Origin: Pseudomonas putida
Lineage (GTDB): Bacteria > Pseudomonadota > Gammaproteobacteria > Pseudomonadales > Pseudomonadaceae
DNA length: 64,000 nt
Assembly (NCBI RefSeq): GCF_002906855.1
Contig: NZ_MINI01000038.1
Coordinates: forward strand, 1,798,001-1,862,000
Direction: 5' to 3'
The position numbers and the translations under genes were made by a program. Below the pieces are notes generated by a model. The model made no database searches and had not been told where the DNA came from. It saw nothing but the letters and a program-made list of their open reading frames with translations. This document shows, in pieces, positions 51,546 through 62,196 of this stretch. The stretch's first letter is position 1, and every line of letters begins with the position of its first letter.

Positions 51546-52742
51546 TTACAGCACTTCAACGATGGCCTTGGTGACCACGTGGATGTTGCTCTGGTTCAGC
51601 GCGGCGACGGCGATGCGACCGGTGTCCAGGGCGTAGATGCCGAAATCGTTCTTCAGGCGGGCAACCTGCTCAACGGTCAGGCCCGAGTAGGAGAACATGC
51701 CCACCTGGCGGCCGACAAAGCTGAAGTCGCGGTTGGCGCCGTATTCGGCCAGCAGCGATACCATCTGCTTGCGCATGCCGTGGATGCGCTCGCGCATCTC
51801 GCCCAGCTCGGCCTCCCACATCTGGCGCAGTTCGGCGCTGTTGAGCACGGTGGCGACGATGGTCGCGCCGTGGGTCGGCGGGTTGGAGTAGGTGGTGCGG
51901 ATCACGCGCTTGACCTGCGACAGCACGCGGGTGCTCTCGTCCTTCGAGGCAGTGACGATCGACAGTGCGCCGACGCGCTCGCCGTACAGCGAGAACGACT
52001 TGGAGAACGAGCTGGAAACGAAGAACTCCATGCCTGACTCGGCGAACAGGCGCACGGCGAAGGCGTCTTCGCCGATGCCGTCACCGAAGCCCTGGTAGGC
52101 CATGTCGAGGAATGGCACGTGGCCCTTGGCCTTGACCACTTCCAGAACGTTTTTCCAGTCGTCCAGGGTCAGGTCGACGCCGGTCGGGTTGTGGCAGCAG
52201 GCGTGCAGTACCACGATCGAGCCGGACGGCAGGGCGTTGAGGTCTTCGAGCATGCCGGCACGGTTGACGTCGTTGCTCGGGGCATCGTAGTAGCGGTAGT
52301 TCTGTACCGGGAAGCCGGCGCTTTCGAACAGCGCGCGGTGGTTCTCCCAGCTTGGGTCGCTGATGGCCACCACGGCATTCGGCGAAATGCGCTTGAGGAA
52401 GTCGGCACCGATCTTCAGAGCGCCAGTGCCGCCAACGGCCTGCACGGTGACCACGCGGCCAGCGGCCAGCAGTGGCGATTCGGCACCGAACAGCAGTTTC
52501 TGCACGGCCTGGTCGTAGGTGGCGATACCATCGATCGGCAGGTAGCCGCGCGAGGCGTGCTGGGCAGCACGCTGGGTCTCGGCTTCGATCACGGCGCGCA
52601 GCAGCGGAATGCGGCCTTCCTCATTGCAGTAGACGCCTACGCCCAGGTTGACCTTGTCGGTACGTGGGTCGGCGTTGAATGCTTCGTTGAGGCCCAGGAT
52701 AGGGTCGCGGGGTGCCAGCTCGACAGCGGAAAACAGGCTCAT
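51546..52742 (-). CDS. tyrB: Aromatic amino acid aminotransferase
   Basis: A 398-residue PLP enzyme of the aspartate/tyrosine class Ia aminotransferases. The ATG at 52742 gives MSLFSAVELAPRDPILGLNE. Hallmarks are KVNLGVGVYCNEEGRIPLL, the substrate-binding VQAVGGTGAL, HACCHNPTGVDLT, FLDMAYQGFG, the PLP Lys in SSSFSKSFSLYGERVGAL and TYSNPPTHGA. It is called tyrB in P. putida; aspartate activity is also likely. It diverges from uvrB. Confidence 0.92.
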   Translation of the reverse strand: MSLFSAVELAPRDPILGLNEAFNADPRTDKVNLGVGVYCNEEGRIPLLRAVIEAETQRAAQHASRGYLPIDGIATYDQAVQKLLFGAESPLLAAGRVVTVQAVGGTGALKIGADFLKRISPNAVVAISDPSWENHRALFESAGFPVQNYRYYDAPSNDVNRAGMLEDLNALPSGSIVVLHACCHNPTGVDLTLDDWKNVLEVVKAKGHVPFLDMAYQGFGDGIGEDAFAVRLFAESGMEFFVSSSFSKSFSLYGERVGALSIVTASKDESTRVLSQVKRVIRTTYSNPPTHGATIVATVLNSAELRQMWEAELGEMRERIHGMRKQMVSLLAEYGANRDFSFVGRQVGMFSYSGLTVEQVARLKNDFGIYALDTGRIAVAALNQSNIHVVTKAIVEVL

Positions 52743-52988
52743 TGTTACTTCGGCTCTGATTGGAGAGTGATAGGGCGTACACGCTCCAGCCGAATGCACT
52801 GAAGCGGTGCACAAACGGGGAGTCAGTATAGTGATACCGACCGGTCACTGCGACAGCTTGGCGCAGGTTTTCCGGTTATTTGCGCAAATATTTTTCGACC
52901 ATTGGTCGAATTGCCGGGTCCACCGTAATGCGCGCTCACAGCTTGGCCTAGATTGCGGTCCCTGGCGGGCGCAATTGGGTATAGACTA

Positions 52989-53004
52989 CTGGCTAAATTT
53001 ACAG
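52989..53004 (+). promoter_or_regulatory. Possible LexA box before uvrB
   Basis: CTGGCTAAATTTACAG has the CTG-N10-CAG form with an AT-rich core and lies 25 bases before the uvrB ATG. It departs from the preferred TATATATA centre, so binding is uncertain. Confidence 0.4.
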
Positions 53005-53029
53005 TTACTGCGTTACCGCGAGGTCCGTC

Positions 53030-55045
<2,016 letters not shown>

Positions 55046-55061
55046 TTACTTGACTGTCTGT

Positions 55062-55163
55062 ACTGGCCCCTTCGCGGGGCAAGCCCGCTCCTACAGGTAG
55101 CGCACCGTTCTTGAGGTAGGTGAAGTCCTGTAGGAGCGGGCTTGTCCCGCGAAGAGGCCGGTA
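55062..55163. repeat. Inverted pair of P. putida REP elements
   Basis: Two REPs face each other at 55062-55097 and 55127-55163 (GTAGGAGCGGGCTTGTCCC then GCGAAGAGGCCGG). They lie between the convergent uvrB and emrB genes and may replace a terminator. Confidence 0.88.
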
Positions 55164-55178
55164 CGGGCAATACAAAAC

Positions 55179-56729
55179 TCAGTGGGCTTCACCAGCCTTC
55201 AACCCCTCCGGCAGCTTGCGGGTCAACAGCACCGCCACCATGCTCACCGCCAGCCCGATCCCGACAAAGTGAAATGCATCGTTGTAGGCCATGATCAGCG
55301 CCTGCTGGTGGGCAATCTCGCTCAACTTGCCCAGCGCCGCATTGTCATTGCCCAGCCGCTCCGCCAGCTGCGCCAACCGTTCGGCCACCTGTGGGTTGCT
55401 CGGCACCACCGATTCCCGCAGATAATCGAAATACACCTTGGTCCGTGCATCCAGCAAGGTCGCCAGCAAGGCGATGCCAATCGCACCGCCCAGGTTACGC
55501 AGGATGTTGAACAGGCTCGAAGCCGACCCGGCATCCTGAGGCTGGATATACGCCGTGGCGATCAGCGAAATGGTCACCATGATCATCGGCTGGCCTAGGG
55601 CGCGGATGATCTGGATATGGTTGAACTGCGGCCCGGCAAAGTCCGGGTTAAGCACCCCCGAACCGAAGCTGGCGGCACCGAACAGGCAGAAGCCGAGGGC
55701 GCACAACAGCTTGGGCGGTATCACCTTCATCAGCTGTGGCACCAGCGGAATCAGGAACAGCTGCGGAATGCCCATCCACATGATCACCTCGCCGATCTGC
55801 AGGGCGTTGTAGCCCTGGATCTGTGCCAGGTACAGCGGTAGCAGGTAGATCGACCCATAAAGCCCCACGCCCATGCCCAGGCTGGCAATGCTCGAAAGGC
55901 CGAAATTGCGGTTGCCGAGGATGCGCAGGTTGATCAACGGGTGCGGCTTGGAAAGCTGCAGGATGACGAAGGTGATCAGGCTGATCAGGGCAACAGTCGC
56001 CAGGCCGACGATCAGGTTGGACTCCAGCCAGTCCTTGCGGTGGCCTTCCTCAAGAAAAACCTGCAGGCAGCCCAGGCCCACGCCGAGGGTGACAATGCCG
56101 GCATAGTCGGTGCTTTTCAGCAGTTCCCAGTGCGCTTCCTTCTTCTCCAATCCGTAGAGCAGGCCGGCGATCATCACCAGCCCAGGCGGGATGTTGATGT
56201 AGAAAATGTATTCCCAGCCCCAGTTCTCGGTCAGCCAGCCGCCAAGGGTCGGGCCGATCGAGGGGGCGAAAGTGGCGGTCATGGCGAACATGGCCATGCC
56301 TTTGGCGCGGTGGTGCTCGGGCAACTTGATCAGGGTCAGGGTGAACGCCAGCGGGATCAGTGCGCCGCCGGTGAAGCCCTGCAGGGCGCGGAACAGGATC
56401 ATGCTCTCGAGGTTCCAGGCCATTGAGCACAGCAGCGAGGACAGCAGGAAGCCCCCGGATACCCACACCGCCAGGCGCCGTGCCGACAGCAGCTGCACCA
56501 GCCACGCGGTCAGCGGAATCATGATGATCTCCGCCACCAGGTACGAGGTTGAAATCCACGAGCCTTCCTCCAGGGTCGCCGACAGCGCGCCCTGGATGTC
56601 CTTAAGCGAAGAGTTGGTGATCTGGATGTCCAGCACCGCCATGAAGGCGCCGAGCATCACGCTCATCACCGCGATCCAGTCGCGCCGGCTTGGCTCCGCA
56701 GTCGGGCGCAGCAGTTGATCACCGGCCAT
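55179..56729 (-). CDS. emrB: MFS multidrug efflux transporter, DHA2/EmrB type
   Basis: A 516-residue inner membrane proton antiporter with about 14 helices. The segment LGAFMAVLDIQITNSSLKDI is the EmrB/QacA motif D1 region, and the helix-5 motif is LGGWLTENWGWEYIFYINIPPG. It starts within the last bases of the adaptor gene (11-bp overlap), so it is translationally coupled. With the preceding EmrA-like adaptor and an outer membrane channel encoded elsewhere it would export hydrophobic drugs or metabolites. Confidence 0.9.
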   Translation of the reverse strand: MAGDQLLRPTAEPSRRDWIAVMSVMLGAFMAVLDIQITNSSLKDIQGALSATLEEGSWISTSYLVAEIIMIPLTAWLVQLLSARRLAVWVSGGFLLSSLLCSMAWNLESMILFRALQGFTGGALIPLAFTLTLIKLPEHHRAKGMAMFAMTATFAPSIGPTLGGWLTENWGWEYIFYINIPPGLVMIAGLLYGLEKKEAHWELLKSTDYAGIVTLGVGLGCLQVFLEEGHRKDWLESNLIVGLATVALISLITFVILQLSKPHPLINLRILGNRNFGLSSIASLGMGVGLYGSIYLLPLYLAQIQGYNALQIGEVIMWMGIPQLFLIPLVPQLMKVIPPKLLCALGFCLFGAASFGSGVLNPDFAGPQFNHIQIIRALGQPMIMVTISLIATAYIQPQDAGSASSLFNILRNLGGAIGIALLATLLDARTKVYFDYLRESVVPSNPQVAERLAQLAERLGNDNAALGKLSEIAHQQALIMAYNDAFHFVGIGLAVSMVAVLLTRKLPEGLKAGEAH

Positions 56730-57774
56730 CGTGGCCTTCGTCTTCGCGGCGCAGGTCGACGGTAGCGGTGACCGACATGCCCGGGCGAATGCGCCCGTGC
56801 AGCGGATTGTCGGCGGCGAAGGTCAGTTTCACCGGAATACGCTGCACCACCTTGGTGAAGTTGCCGGTGGCATTGTCCGGCGGCAGCAGGCTGAACTGCG
56901 CGCCGGAAGCGGCGAACAGGCTCTCGACGCGGCCTTCGATCGGCGTGTCGGGGTAGCTGTCGAACAGCAGCTCGGCGCGCTGGCCGGGCTGCATCTTGCC
57001 AATCTGGGTTTCCTTGAAATTGGCCTGCACCCAGATGTTTTCATCGGGCACGATCGACAACAGGTAGGCGCCGGCCTGCACCACCTGGCCATTGCGGGCA
57101 TTGCGCTGGCCGATGGTGCCGTTGAGCGGTGCGCGGATCTCGCAGCGGGTCAGGTTCAGTTCGGCCTGGGCCAGGTCGGCGCGGGCATTGGCGATCTGCG
57201 CGTCGAGGCGCTTGAGGTCGGCATTCAGGGCATTGATTTGCTGGCGCTGGCTTTGCAAGTCGGCGCGGGCTTTGTCGACCTGAGAGCCGGCCACGTGGCT
57301 GTCTGCCGACAGGGTGGTCACCCGTTCTTCGGAGACGAAACCAGGCTTGCGCAGCTTTTCGGCGCGGCTCAGGTCCAGGCGCGAGCGGTCGAAGGTGGCC
57401 TGATTGGCCGCCACCTGGGCCTGGCTGGAAGCGATCAGGCTGCCTTGCTGGGTCAGGCGGCTCTGCGCCTGGGCATATTCGGCCTCGCGGGTGGCCAGGG
57501 CGGCCCGGGCGCGCTCCACGGCCAGTTCGAAGTCGGCAGCCTCCAGGCGCACCAGCAGGTCACCCTTGTTCACGTGCTGGTTGTCGTCGACCCGCACCTC
57601 GTCGATGCGTGCGCCAAGCTGGCTGGATATGCGGGTGATTTCGCCCTGCACGTAGGCGTTGTCGGTGCTCTCAAAGAAGCGGCCTTTGAAATACCACTCG
57701 GCCAGGAAGGCGAGGCCAATGATGGCCACCAGGGTGAAGAAGATCGCCAGGCGGCGTTTGAGTTGGGCAGGCAT
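56719..57774 (-). CDS. emrA: HlyD family periplasmic adaptor, EmrA type
   Basis: A 351-residue membrane fusion protein. A single N-terminal anchor (RRLAIFFTLVAIIGLAFLAEWYF) leads to the periplasmic part. The lipoyl half-motif ESTDNAYVQGEITRISSQ is followed by a long coiled coil (residues about 90-205, rich in A, Q, R) and the second half NGTIGQRNARNGQVVQAGAYLLSIVP. The C-terminus has the barrel domain. The start at 57774 has a weak ribosome site. No regulatory gene is adjacent; gltX diverges 143 bases away. Confidence 0.9.
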   Translation of the reverse strand: MPAQLKRRLAIFFTLVAIIGLAFLAEWYFKGRFFESTDNAYVQGEITRISSQLGARIDEVRVDDNQHVNKGDLLVRLEAADFELAVERARAALATREAEYAQAQSRLTQQGSLIASSQAQVAANQATFDRSRLDLSRAEKLRKPGFVSEERVTTLSADSHVAGSQVDKARADLQSQRQQINALNADLKRLDAQIANARADLAQAELNLTRCEIRAPLNGTIGQRNARNGQVVQAGAYLLSIVPDENIWVQANFKETQIGKMQPGQRAELLFDSYPDTPIEGRVESLFAASGAQFSLLPPDNATGNFTKVVQRIPVKLTFAADNPLHGRIRPGMSVTATVDLRREDEGHDGR

Positions 57775-57917
57775 GAGGACTATCGTTCCAGAAATGTAAG
57801 TAATTTTAACAGCGGCAGATGGCCAGCCGACAAGTGACGTTCGCGCCATTGCTGGAGCCCGGTGCCTGCTCCCTGCTAACATCCCGCCTTTGTTTCATCT
57901 TTCGTTCGAGACTCTCC

Positions 57918-59399
57918 ATGACCACCGTTCGCACGCGTATCGCGCCATCGCCCACTGGCGACCCCCATGTCGGCACCGCCTACATCGCCCTGTTCAACTA
58001 CTGCTTTGCCAAGCAGCACGGCGGTGAGTTCATCCTGCGTATCGAAGACACCGACCAGCTGCGCTCCACGCGCGAGTCGGAACAGCAGATCTTCGACGCC
58101 TTGCGCTGGCTCGGCATCGAATGGAACGAAGGCCCGGATGTCGGTGGCCCGCACGGCCCGTACCGGCAGAGCGAGCGTGGCGAGATCTACGCCAAGTACG
58201 CCAAGGAATTGGTCGATGCCGGCCACGCCTTCTACTGTTTCTGCACCGCCGAAGAGCTGGAGCAGATGCGCGCCGAGCAGATGGCCCGTGGTGAAACCCC
58301 GCGCTACGACGGCCGTGCCCTGCTGCTGAGCGAAGAAGAAGTCCAGCGCCGTCTGGCTGCTGGCGAGCCGCACGTGATCCGCATGAAGGTGCCGAGCGAA
58401 GGCATCTGCGTGGTGCCGGACATGCTCCGTGGCGACGTCGAAATCCCATGGGACCGCATGGACATGCAGGTGCTGATGAAGAACGACGGCCTGCCGACCT
58501 ACTTCCTGGCCAACGTGGTCGACGACCACCTGATGGGTATCACCCACGTCCTGCGTGGCGAAGAGTGGCTGCCGTCGGCGCCGAAGCTGATCAAGCTGTA
58601 CGAGTACTTCGGTTGGGAACAGCCGAAGCTGTGCTACATGCCTCTGCTGCGTAACCCGGACAAGTCCAAGCTGTCCAAGCGCAAGAACCCGACGTCGGTG
58701 ACCTTCTACGAGCGCATGGGCTTCATGCCCGAGGCCATGCTCAACTACCTGGGCCGCATGGGCTGGTCGATGCCGGACGAGCGCGAGAAGTTCTCCCTGG
58801 CCGAGATGGTCGAGCACTTCGACCTGTCGCGCATTTCCCTGGGTGGCCCGATCTTCGACATCGAGAAGCTGTCCTGGCTCAACGGCCAGTGGCTGCGTGA
58901 GCTGCCGGTGGAAGAGTTCGCCGCTCGCGTGCAGCAGTGGGCGTTCAACAGCGACTACATGATGAAGATTGCCCCGCATGTACAGGGCCGGGTCGAGACC
59001 TTCAGCCAGATCGCCCCGCTGGGTGGTTTTTTCTTCGAAGGCGCGCTCAAGCTCGATGCCAAGCTGTTCGAAAGCAAGAAGCTGTCCGCCGACCAGGTGC
59101 GCCAGGTGATGCAGCTGATCCTGTGGAAACTGGAAAGCCTGCGTCAGTGGGAGAAAGAGCGCATCACCGGCTGCATCCAGGCCGTGGTCGAAGCGCTGGA
59201 GCTCAAGCTGCGTGACGCCATGCCGCTGATGTTCGCCGCCATTACCGGCCAGGCCAGCTCGGTGTCGGTGCTCGACGCCATGGAAATCCTCGGCCCTGAC
59301 CTGACTCGCTACCGCCTGCGCCAGGCCCTGGACCTGCTCGGTGGTGTGTCGAAGAAAGAAAACAAGGAATGGGAAAAGCTGCTGGCCAACATCGCCTGA
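57918..59399 (+). CDS. gltX: Glutamyl-tRNA synthetase
   Basis: A 493-residue class I synthetase. The ATG at 57918 begins MTTVRTRIAPSPTGDPHVGT with the HIGH-like motif (HVGT). Catalytic KMSKS is LSKRK (KSKLSKRKNP). The zinc-binding module is reduced to CFCTAEE. IRMKVPSEG and the C-terminal anticodon domain (LDLLGGVSKKENKEW) are complete. It charges tRNA-Glu, two copies of which lie directly downstream. Confidence 0.97.
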   Translation: MTTVRTRIAPSPTGDPHVGTAYIALFNYCFAKQHGGEFILRIEDTDQLRSTRESEQQIFDALRWLGIEWNEGPDVGGPHGPYRQSERGEIYAKYAKELVDAGHAFYCFCTAEELEQMRAEQMARGETPRYDGRALLLSEEEVQRRLAAGEPHVIRMKVPSEGICVVPDMLRGDVEIPWDRMDMQVLMKNDGLPTYFLANVVDDHLMGITHVLRGEEWLPSAPKLIKLYEYFGWEQPKLCYMPLLRNPDKSKLSKRKNPTSVTFYERMGFMPEAMLNYLGRMGWSMPDEREKFSLAEMVEHFDLSRISLGGPIFDIEKLSWLNGQWLRELPVEEFAARVQQWAFNSDYMMKIAPHVQGRVETFSQIAPLGGFFFEGALKLDAKLFESKKLSADQVRQVMQLILWKLESLRQWEKERITGCIQAVVEALELKLRDAMPLMFAAITGQASSVSVLDAMEILGPDLTRYRLRQALDLLGGVSKKENKEWEKLLANIA

Positions 59400-59412
59400 G
59401 GCTTTTCCATGT

Positions 59413-59448
59413 CTGCTGCCGGAGCGGGCTTGCCTGCTCCGGCAGCAG
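59413..59448 (+). terminator. Long hairpin after gltX
   Basis: A perfect 13-bp stem, CTGCTGCCGGAGC with its complement, and a ten-base loop lie 14 bases after the stop. A second hairpin, CCCCGC-GATA-GCGGGG, follows at 59455-59470. No T run follows, so termination may be Rho-aided. Confidence 0.5.
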
Positions 59449-59528
59449 CGAATACCCCGCGATAGCGGGGCAGGGCGGTAAGTGATTGTTATCTGTGAAA
59501 AAAATTTTGAATATTTTAAAGATTTAGT

Positions 59529-59557
59529 TTGACAGCCCTGCAATCCGATCTTAATAT
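59529..59557 (+). promoter_or_regulatory. Promoter of the tRNA-Ala/Glu cluster
   Basis: TTGACA and TAATAT separated by 17 bases, followed by the GC-rich discriminator GCGCCCCG typical of stringently controlled stable RNA promoters. It lies about 75 bases before the first tRNA. Confidence 0.85.
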
Positions 59558-59632
59558 GCGCCCCGTCCACAGCGATGAACGAAAACGAAACGCCAGGCAC
59601 CCAGCCAGCGCTTCTGTTCAAAGCGACATTGT

Positions 59633-59708
59633 GGGGCTATAGCTCAGCTGGGAGAGCGCCTGCATGGCATGCAGGAGGTCAGCGGTTCGATCCCGCTTAG
59701 CTCCACCA
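59633..59708 (+). tRNA. tRNA-Ala (anticodon GGC), copy 1
   Basis: The cloverleaf is complete: acceptor GGGGCTA / TAGCTCC, D-arm GCTCAGCTGGGAGAGC, anticodon loop ATGGCAT, T-arm GGTTCGATCCC and encoded CCA. Confidence 0.97.
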
Positions 59709-59780
59709 AATTCCGCTTGGCAGCCAAGGCTGTCGAGCAAGACCGGGTCCAGCAACCGGGTCTTGAAGGTAAGAAGGTTC

Positions 59781-59856
59781 GTCCCCTTCGTCTAGTGGCC
59801 TAGGACACCGCCCTTTCACGGCGGTAACAGGGGTTCGAGTCCCCTAGGGGACGCCA
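59781..59856 (+). tRNA. tRNA-Glu (anticodon TTC), copy 1
   Basis: Acceptor GTCCCCT / AGGGGAC, anticodon loop CTTTCAC within CCGCC/GGCGG, T-arm GGTTCGAGTCC and encoded CCA. Confidence 0.97.
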
Positions 59857-59909
59857 GCTTTGCACAAGCGATGTTTCACGATGTCGCTGGGCCGAGAGGC
59901 TAGAAATCC

Positions 59910-59985
59910 GGGGCTATAGCTCAGCTGGGAGAGCGCCTGCATGGCATGCAGGAGGTCAGCGGTTCGATCCCGCTTAGCTCCACCA
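59910..59985 (+). tRNA. tRNA-Ala (anticodon GGC), copy 2
   Basis: Identical in sequence to the first copy, 277 bases downstream. The spacers on either side differ from those of copy 1. Confidence 0.97.
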
Positions 59986-60027
59986 ATTCTGCCAGGGTTC
60001 GATTGATCGGATCTTCGCGAAGGTTAC

Positions 60028-60103
60028 GTCCCCTTCGTCTAGTGGCCTAGGACACCGCCCTTTCACGGCGGTAACAGGGGTTCGAGTCCCCTAGGGGACG
60101 CCA
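60028..60103 (+). tRNA. tRNA-Glu (anticodon TTC), copy 2
   Basis: Identical to the first tRNA-Glu and the last RNA of the cluster. A terminator follows about 30 bases later. Confidence 0.97.
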
Positions 60104-60132
60104 TTTTTACCCGCGTTTTGCGGGACTTTAAA

Positions 60133-60167
60133 GGCTCATTCGCTTATTGAATGAGCCTTTTGTTTTT
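60133..60167 (+). terminator. Terminator of the tRNA cluster
   Basis: The 9-bp stem GGCTCATTC / GAATGAGCC is followed by TTTTGTTTTT. Confidence 0.92.
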
Positions 60168-60222
60168 CTCCCTTCCCAAAAATTTCGGCGCCGACAAGTG
60201 GTGGCAAATTCTGCTTGCCAAA

Positions 60223-60244
60223 AAATATTATGAGAATAATATTT
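60223..60244. promoter_or_regulatory. AT-rich palindrome before a tetR gene
   Basis: AAATATTAT-GAGA-ATAATATTT is a perfect 9-bp inverted repeat with a 4-bp spacer, 33 bases before the TetR start. Its size and place suit an autoregulatory TetR operator. Confidence 0.5.
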
Positions 60245-60276
60245 CGATCATCATATTTCTCAAGGTGAGCCGCCGA

Positions 60277-60816
60277 ATGAGCGACAAGAAGAGCAAGACC
60301 CGCGAGCGTATTCTCGAAGCGGCCCGCAGTGCGCTGATCCAGCACGGCCCGGCCGAGCCGAGTGTCAGCCAGGTGATGGGTGCCGCAGGCCTGACCGTTG
60401 GCGGTTTTTATGCGCACTTCGAGAGCAAGGATGAGCTCATGCTCGAGGCCTTCCGCCAGCTGTTGAATGAGCGCCGTGCCTTGCTTGCCCAGGTCGATCC
60501 GAACCTGGATGGGGAAGGGCGTCGGGCCCTGGTGAGCGCCTTCTACCTGTCGCGCAAGCACCGTGACGCTGAAGTGCGTGCCTGCCCGCTGCCCAACTCG
60601 CTTGGCGAGATGCAGCGCTTGCCCGAAGCCTTCCGTGAGGTGCTGGCCGAGCATATCGAGCTGATGGCGGCGGCCATGGTCGACCGCCCGGAAGACGCCG
60701 ACAAAGCCTTGGCTGACCTGGCGCTGATGATCGGCGGCCTGGCCCTGGCGCGGGCCTTGGGCCCGGGCGAATTGTCTGATCGCATTTTGCGTGCCGCCAA
60801 GTCGGCAGTTCTCTGA
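60277..60816 (+). CDS. TetR/AcrR family transcriptional regulator
   Basis: A 179-residue regulator. The ATG at 60277 (MSDKKSKTRERILEAARSAL) has AAGGTG upstream; a GTG at 60265 is possible. The helix-turn-helix is PSVSQVMGAAGLTVGGFYAHFESKDELML, of the group whose recognition helix carries GGFY. The effector domain is shorter than usual and has CPLPNSLGEMQRL. It lies 24 bases before an alpha/beta hydrolase gene with which it is probably cotranscribed. An AT-rich palindrome upstream may be its operator. Confidence 0.88.
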   Translation: MSDKKSKTRERILEAARSALIQHGPAEPSVSQVMGAAGLTVGGFYAHFESKDELMLEAFRQLLNERRALLAQVDPNLDGEGRRALVSAFYLSRKHRDAEVRACPLPNSLGEMQRLPEAFREVLAEHIELMAAAMVDRPEDADKALADLALMIGGLALARALGPGELSDRILRAAKSAVL

Positions 60817-60840
60817 TACCCCTGATCCTGGAGCAAGGCG

Positions 60841-61668
60841 ATGACTACCCTGAGCTGGATTCGTGGCGTAAATGGCACCCTGGGCCGACTGGCCCCCGAA
60901 CACATCGCCGGCAAGATGCGCCGTGCCTTCATGACCCCGCGCAACCTGCCGCCACGGCAATGGGAGCTGCCGCTGCTGGCCAGTGCCGAGCGCATCACCT
61001 TGCGCTTCGGATTGTCGGCCTTGCGTTGGGGCAGTGGGCCGACAGTGTTGCTGATGCATGGTTGGGAAGGGCGCCCAACCCAGTTTGCGGCGCTGATCGA
61101 AACCCTGGTGCAGGCAGGGCACACGGTGGTGGCGCTGGAGGGCCCGGCCCATGGACGCTCGCCCGGCCAGCAGGCGCATGTGGTGCTGTTTGCCCGGGCG
61201 TTGCTGGAAGCGGCCGCCGAGCTGCCGCCGCTGCGCGCCGTGATCGGTCATTCCATGGGCGGCGCGAGTGTCATGCTGGCCCTGCAGATGGGGCTGCGTG
61301 CCGAGGCTGCAGTCAGCATTGCCGCGCCAGCGCAGCTGCTGGGCGTGTTGCGCGGCTTTGCTCACCATCTGGGCATGCCGGCGCGGGCAAGGGCGGCATT
61401 CATACGCCAGGTAGAACGGGATGTCGGCATGCAGATTGCTCGCCTTGATGTCAGTGGCTACCAGCTGGAGCTGCCGGGGCTGGTGGTGCATGCCGCGGAC
61501 GACGCGCTGGTGCCAGCTAGTGAGGCGCAGGTCATCCACAAGGCCTGGTTCGACAGCCGACTGATGCTGCTGCAGGAGGGGGGGCACCAACGCGTGCTGG
61601 CTGATCCGCGCCTGGGTGAGGCGGTGCTGGAGCTGTTGGCCCGTGAACCTTCGCGGCAGAGTGCCTGA
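60841..61668 (+). CDS. Alpha/beta hydrolase
   Basis: A 275-residue cytosolic hydrolase. The oxyanion region is LLMHGWEGRPTQF, the nucleophile elbow is VIGHSMGGASVML, the acid is probably in VVHAADDALVPASEA and the His in EGGHQRVLADP, so the triad is complete. A cap of about 50 residues lies between strands 6 and 7. It is likely to be an esterase or thioesterase; the substrate is unknown. It follows the TetR gene, which may respond to the substrate. Confidence 0.88.
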   Translation: MTTLSWIRGVNGTLGRLAPEHIAGKMRRAFMTPRNLPPRQWELPLLASAERITLRFGLSALRWGSGPTVLLMHGWEGRPTQFAALIETLVQAGHTVVALEGPAHGRSPGQQAHVVLFARALLEAAAELPPLRAVIGHSMGGASVMLALQMGLRAEAAVSIAAPAQLLGVLRGFAHHLGMPARARAAFIRQVERDVGMQIARLDVSGYQLELPGLVVHAADDALVPASEAQVIHKAWFDSRLMLLQEGGHQRVLADPRLGEAVLELLAREPSRQSA

Positions 61669-61711
61669 ACATCCGTTACACTCGGCCCGTTCACTGATAT
61701 TGGGAGCGGGC

Positions 61712-62146
61712 ATGAGCTGGGACCTGGCAACGCCATTCATCATCGACCTGCGCGTCGGTAGCGAGGACATCGACGGCCTCGGCCACGCCAACAACGCGGT
61801 CTACGTCACCTGGCTGGAGCGCTGCGCCTGGCGCCACTCCCAGCGCCTGGGCCTGGACCTGGCCGAATACCGGCGCCTGGACCGGGCCATGGCGGTGGTG
61901 CGCCACGAAATCGACTACCTCGCTGCGGGCTACGAGGATGATGAGCTGCAACTGGCCACCTGGATCATCGACTGGGACCAGCGCCTGCGCATGACTCGTC
62001 GCTTCCAGCTCAAGCGCCCACGCGATGGCGTGACCTTGCTGCGTGCGCAGACCACCTTCGCCTGCATCGAACTGTCCAGCGGCAAGCCCAAGCGCATGCC
62101 GGCGGAGTTCCTCGACGGTTACGGGCCGGCGCTGATCGGCAGCTGA
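61712..62146 (+). CDS. Acyl-CoA thioesterase, hotdog fold
   Basis: A 144-residue protein of the 4-hydroxybenzoyl-CoA thioesterase-like family. The ATG at 61712 has GGGAGC upstream. The sequence DIDGLGHANNAVYVTWLERCAW contains the conserved D-x-GHxNN motif with the catalytic Asp in the first position. VRHEIDYLAAGYEDDEL is the central beta-strand. It forms a dimer or tetramer in relatives and hydrolyses acyl-CoA. It lies 43 bases after the hydrolase. Confidence 0.88.
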   Translation: MSWDLATPFIIDLRVGSEDIDGLGHANNAVYVTWLERCAWRHSQRLGLDLAEYRRLDRAMAVVRHEIDYLAAGYEDDELQLATWIIDWDQRLRMTRRFQLKRPRDGVTLLRAQTTFACIELSSGKPKRMPAEFLDGYGPALIGS

Positions 62147-62196
62147 AGCGGCAGCATTTTTTGCTAGACTGCCGCCTTTTCCGCCGAGACCCAGAC

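Noticed and set aside
57876..59621. 581-codon minus-strand ORF over gltX
   Set aside because: It is antisense to gltX and its downstream region; the composition is that of a shadow frame.
60136..61794. 552-codon minus-strand ORF over tetR and the hydrolase
   Set aside because: It is antisense to genes with clear motifs and good start sites.
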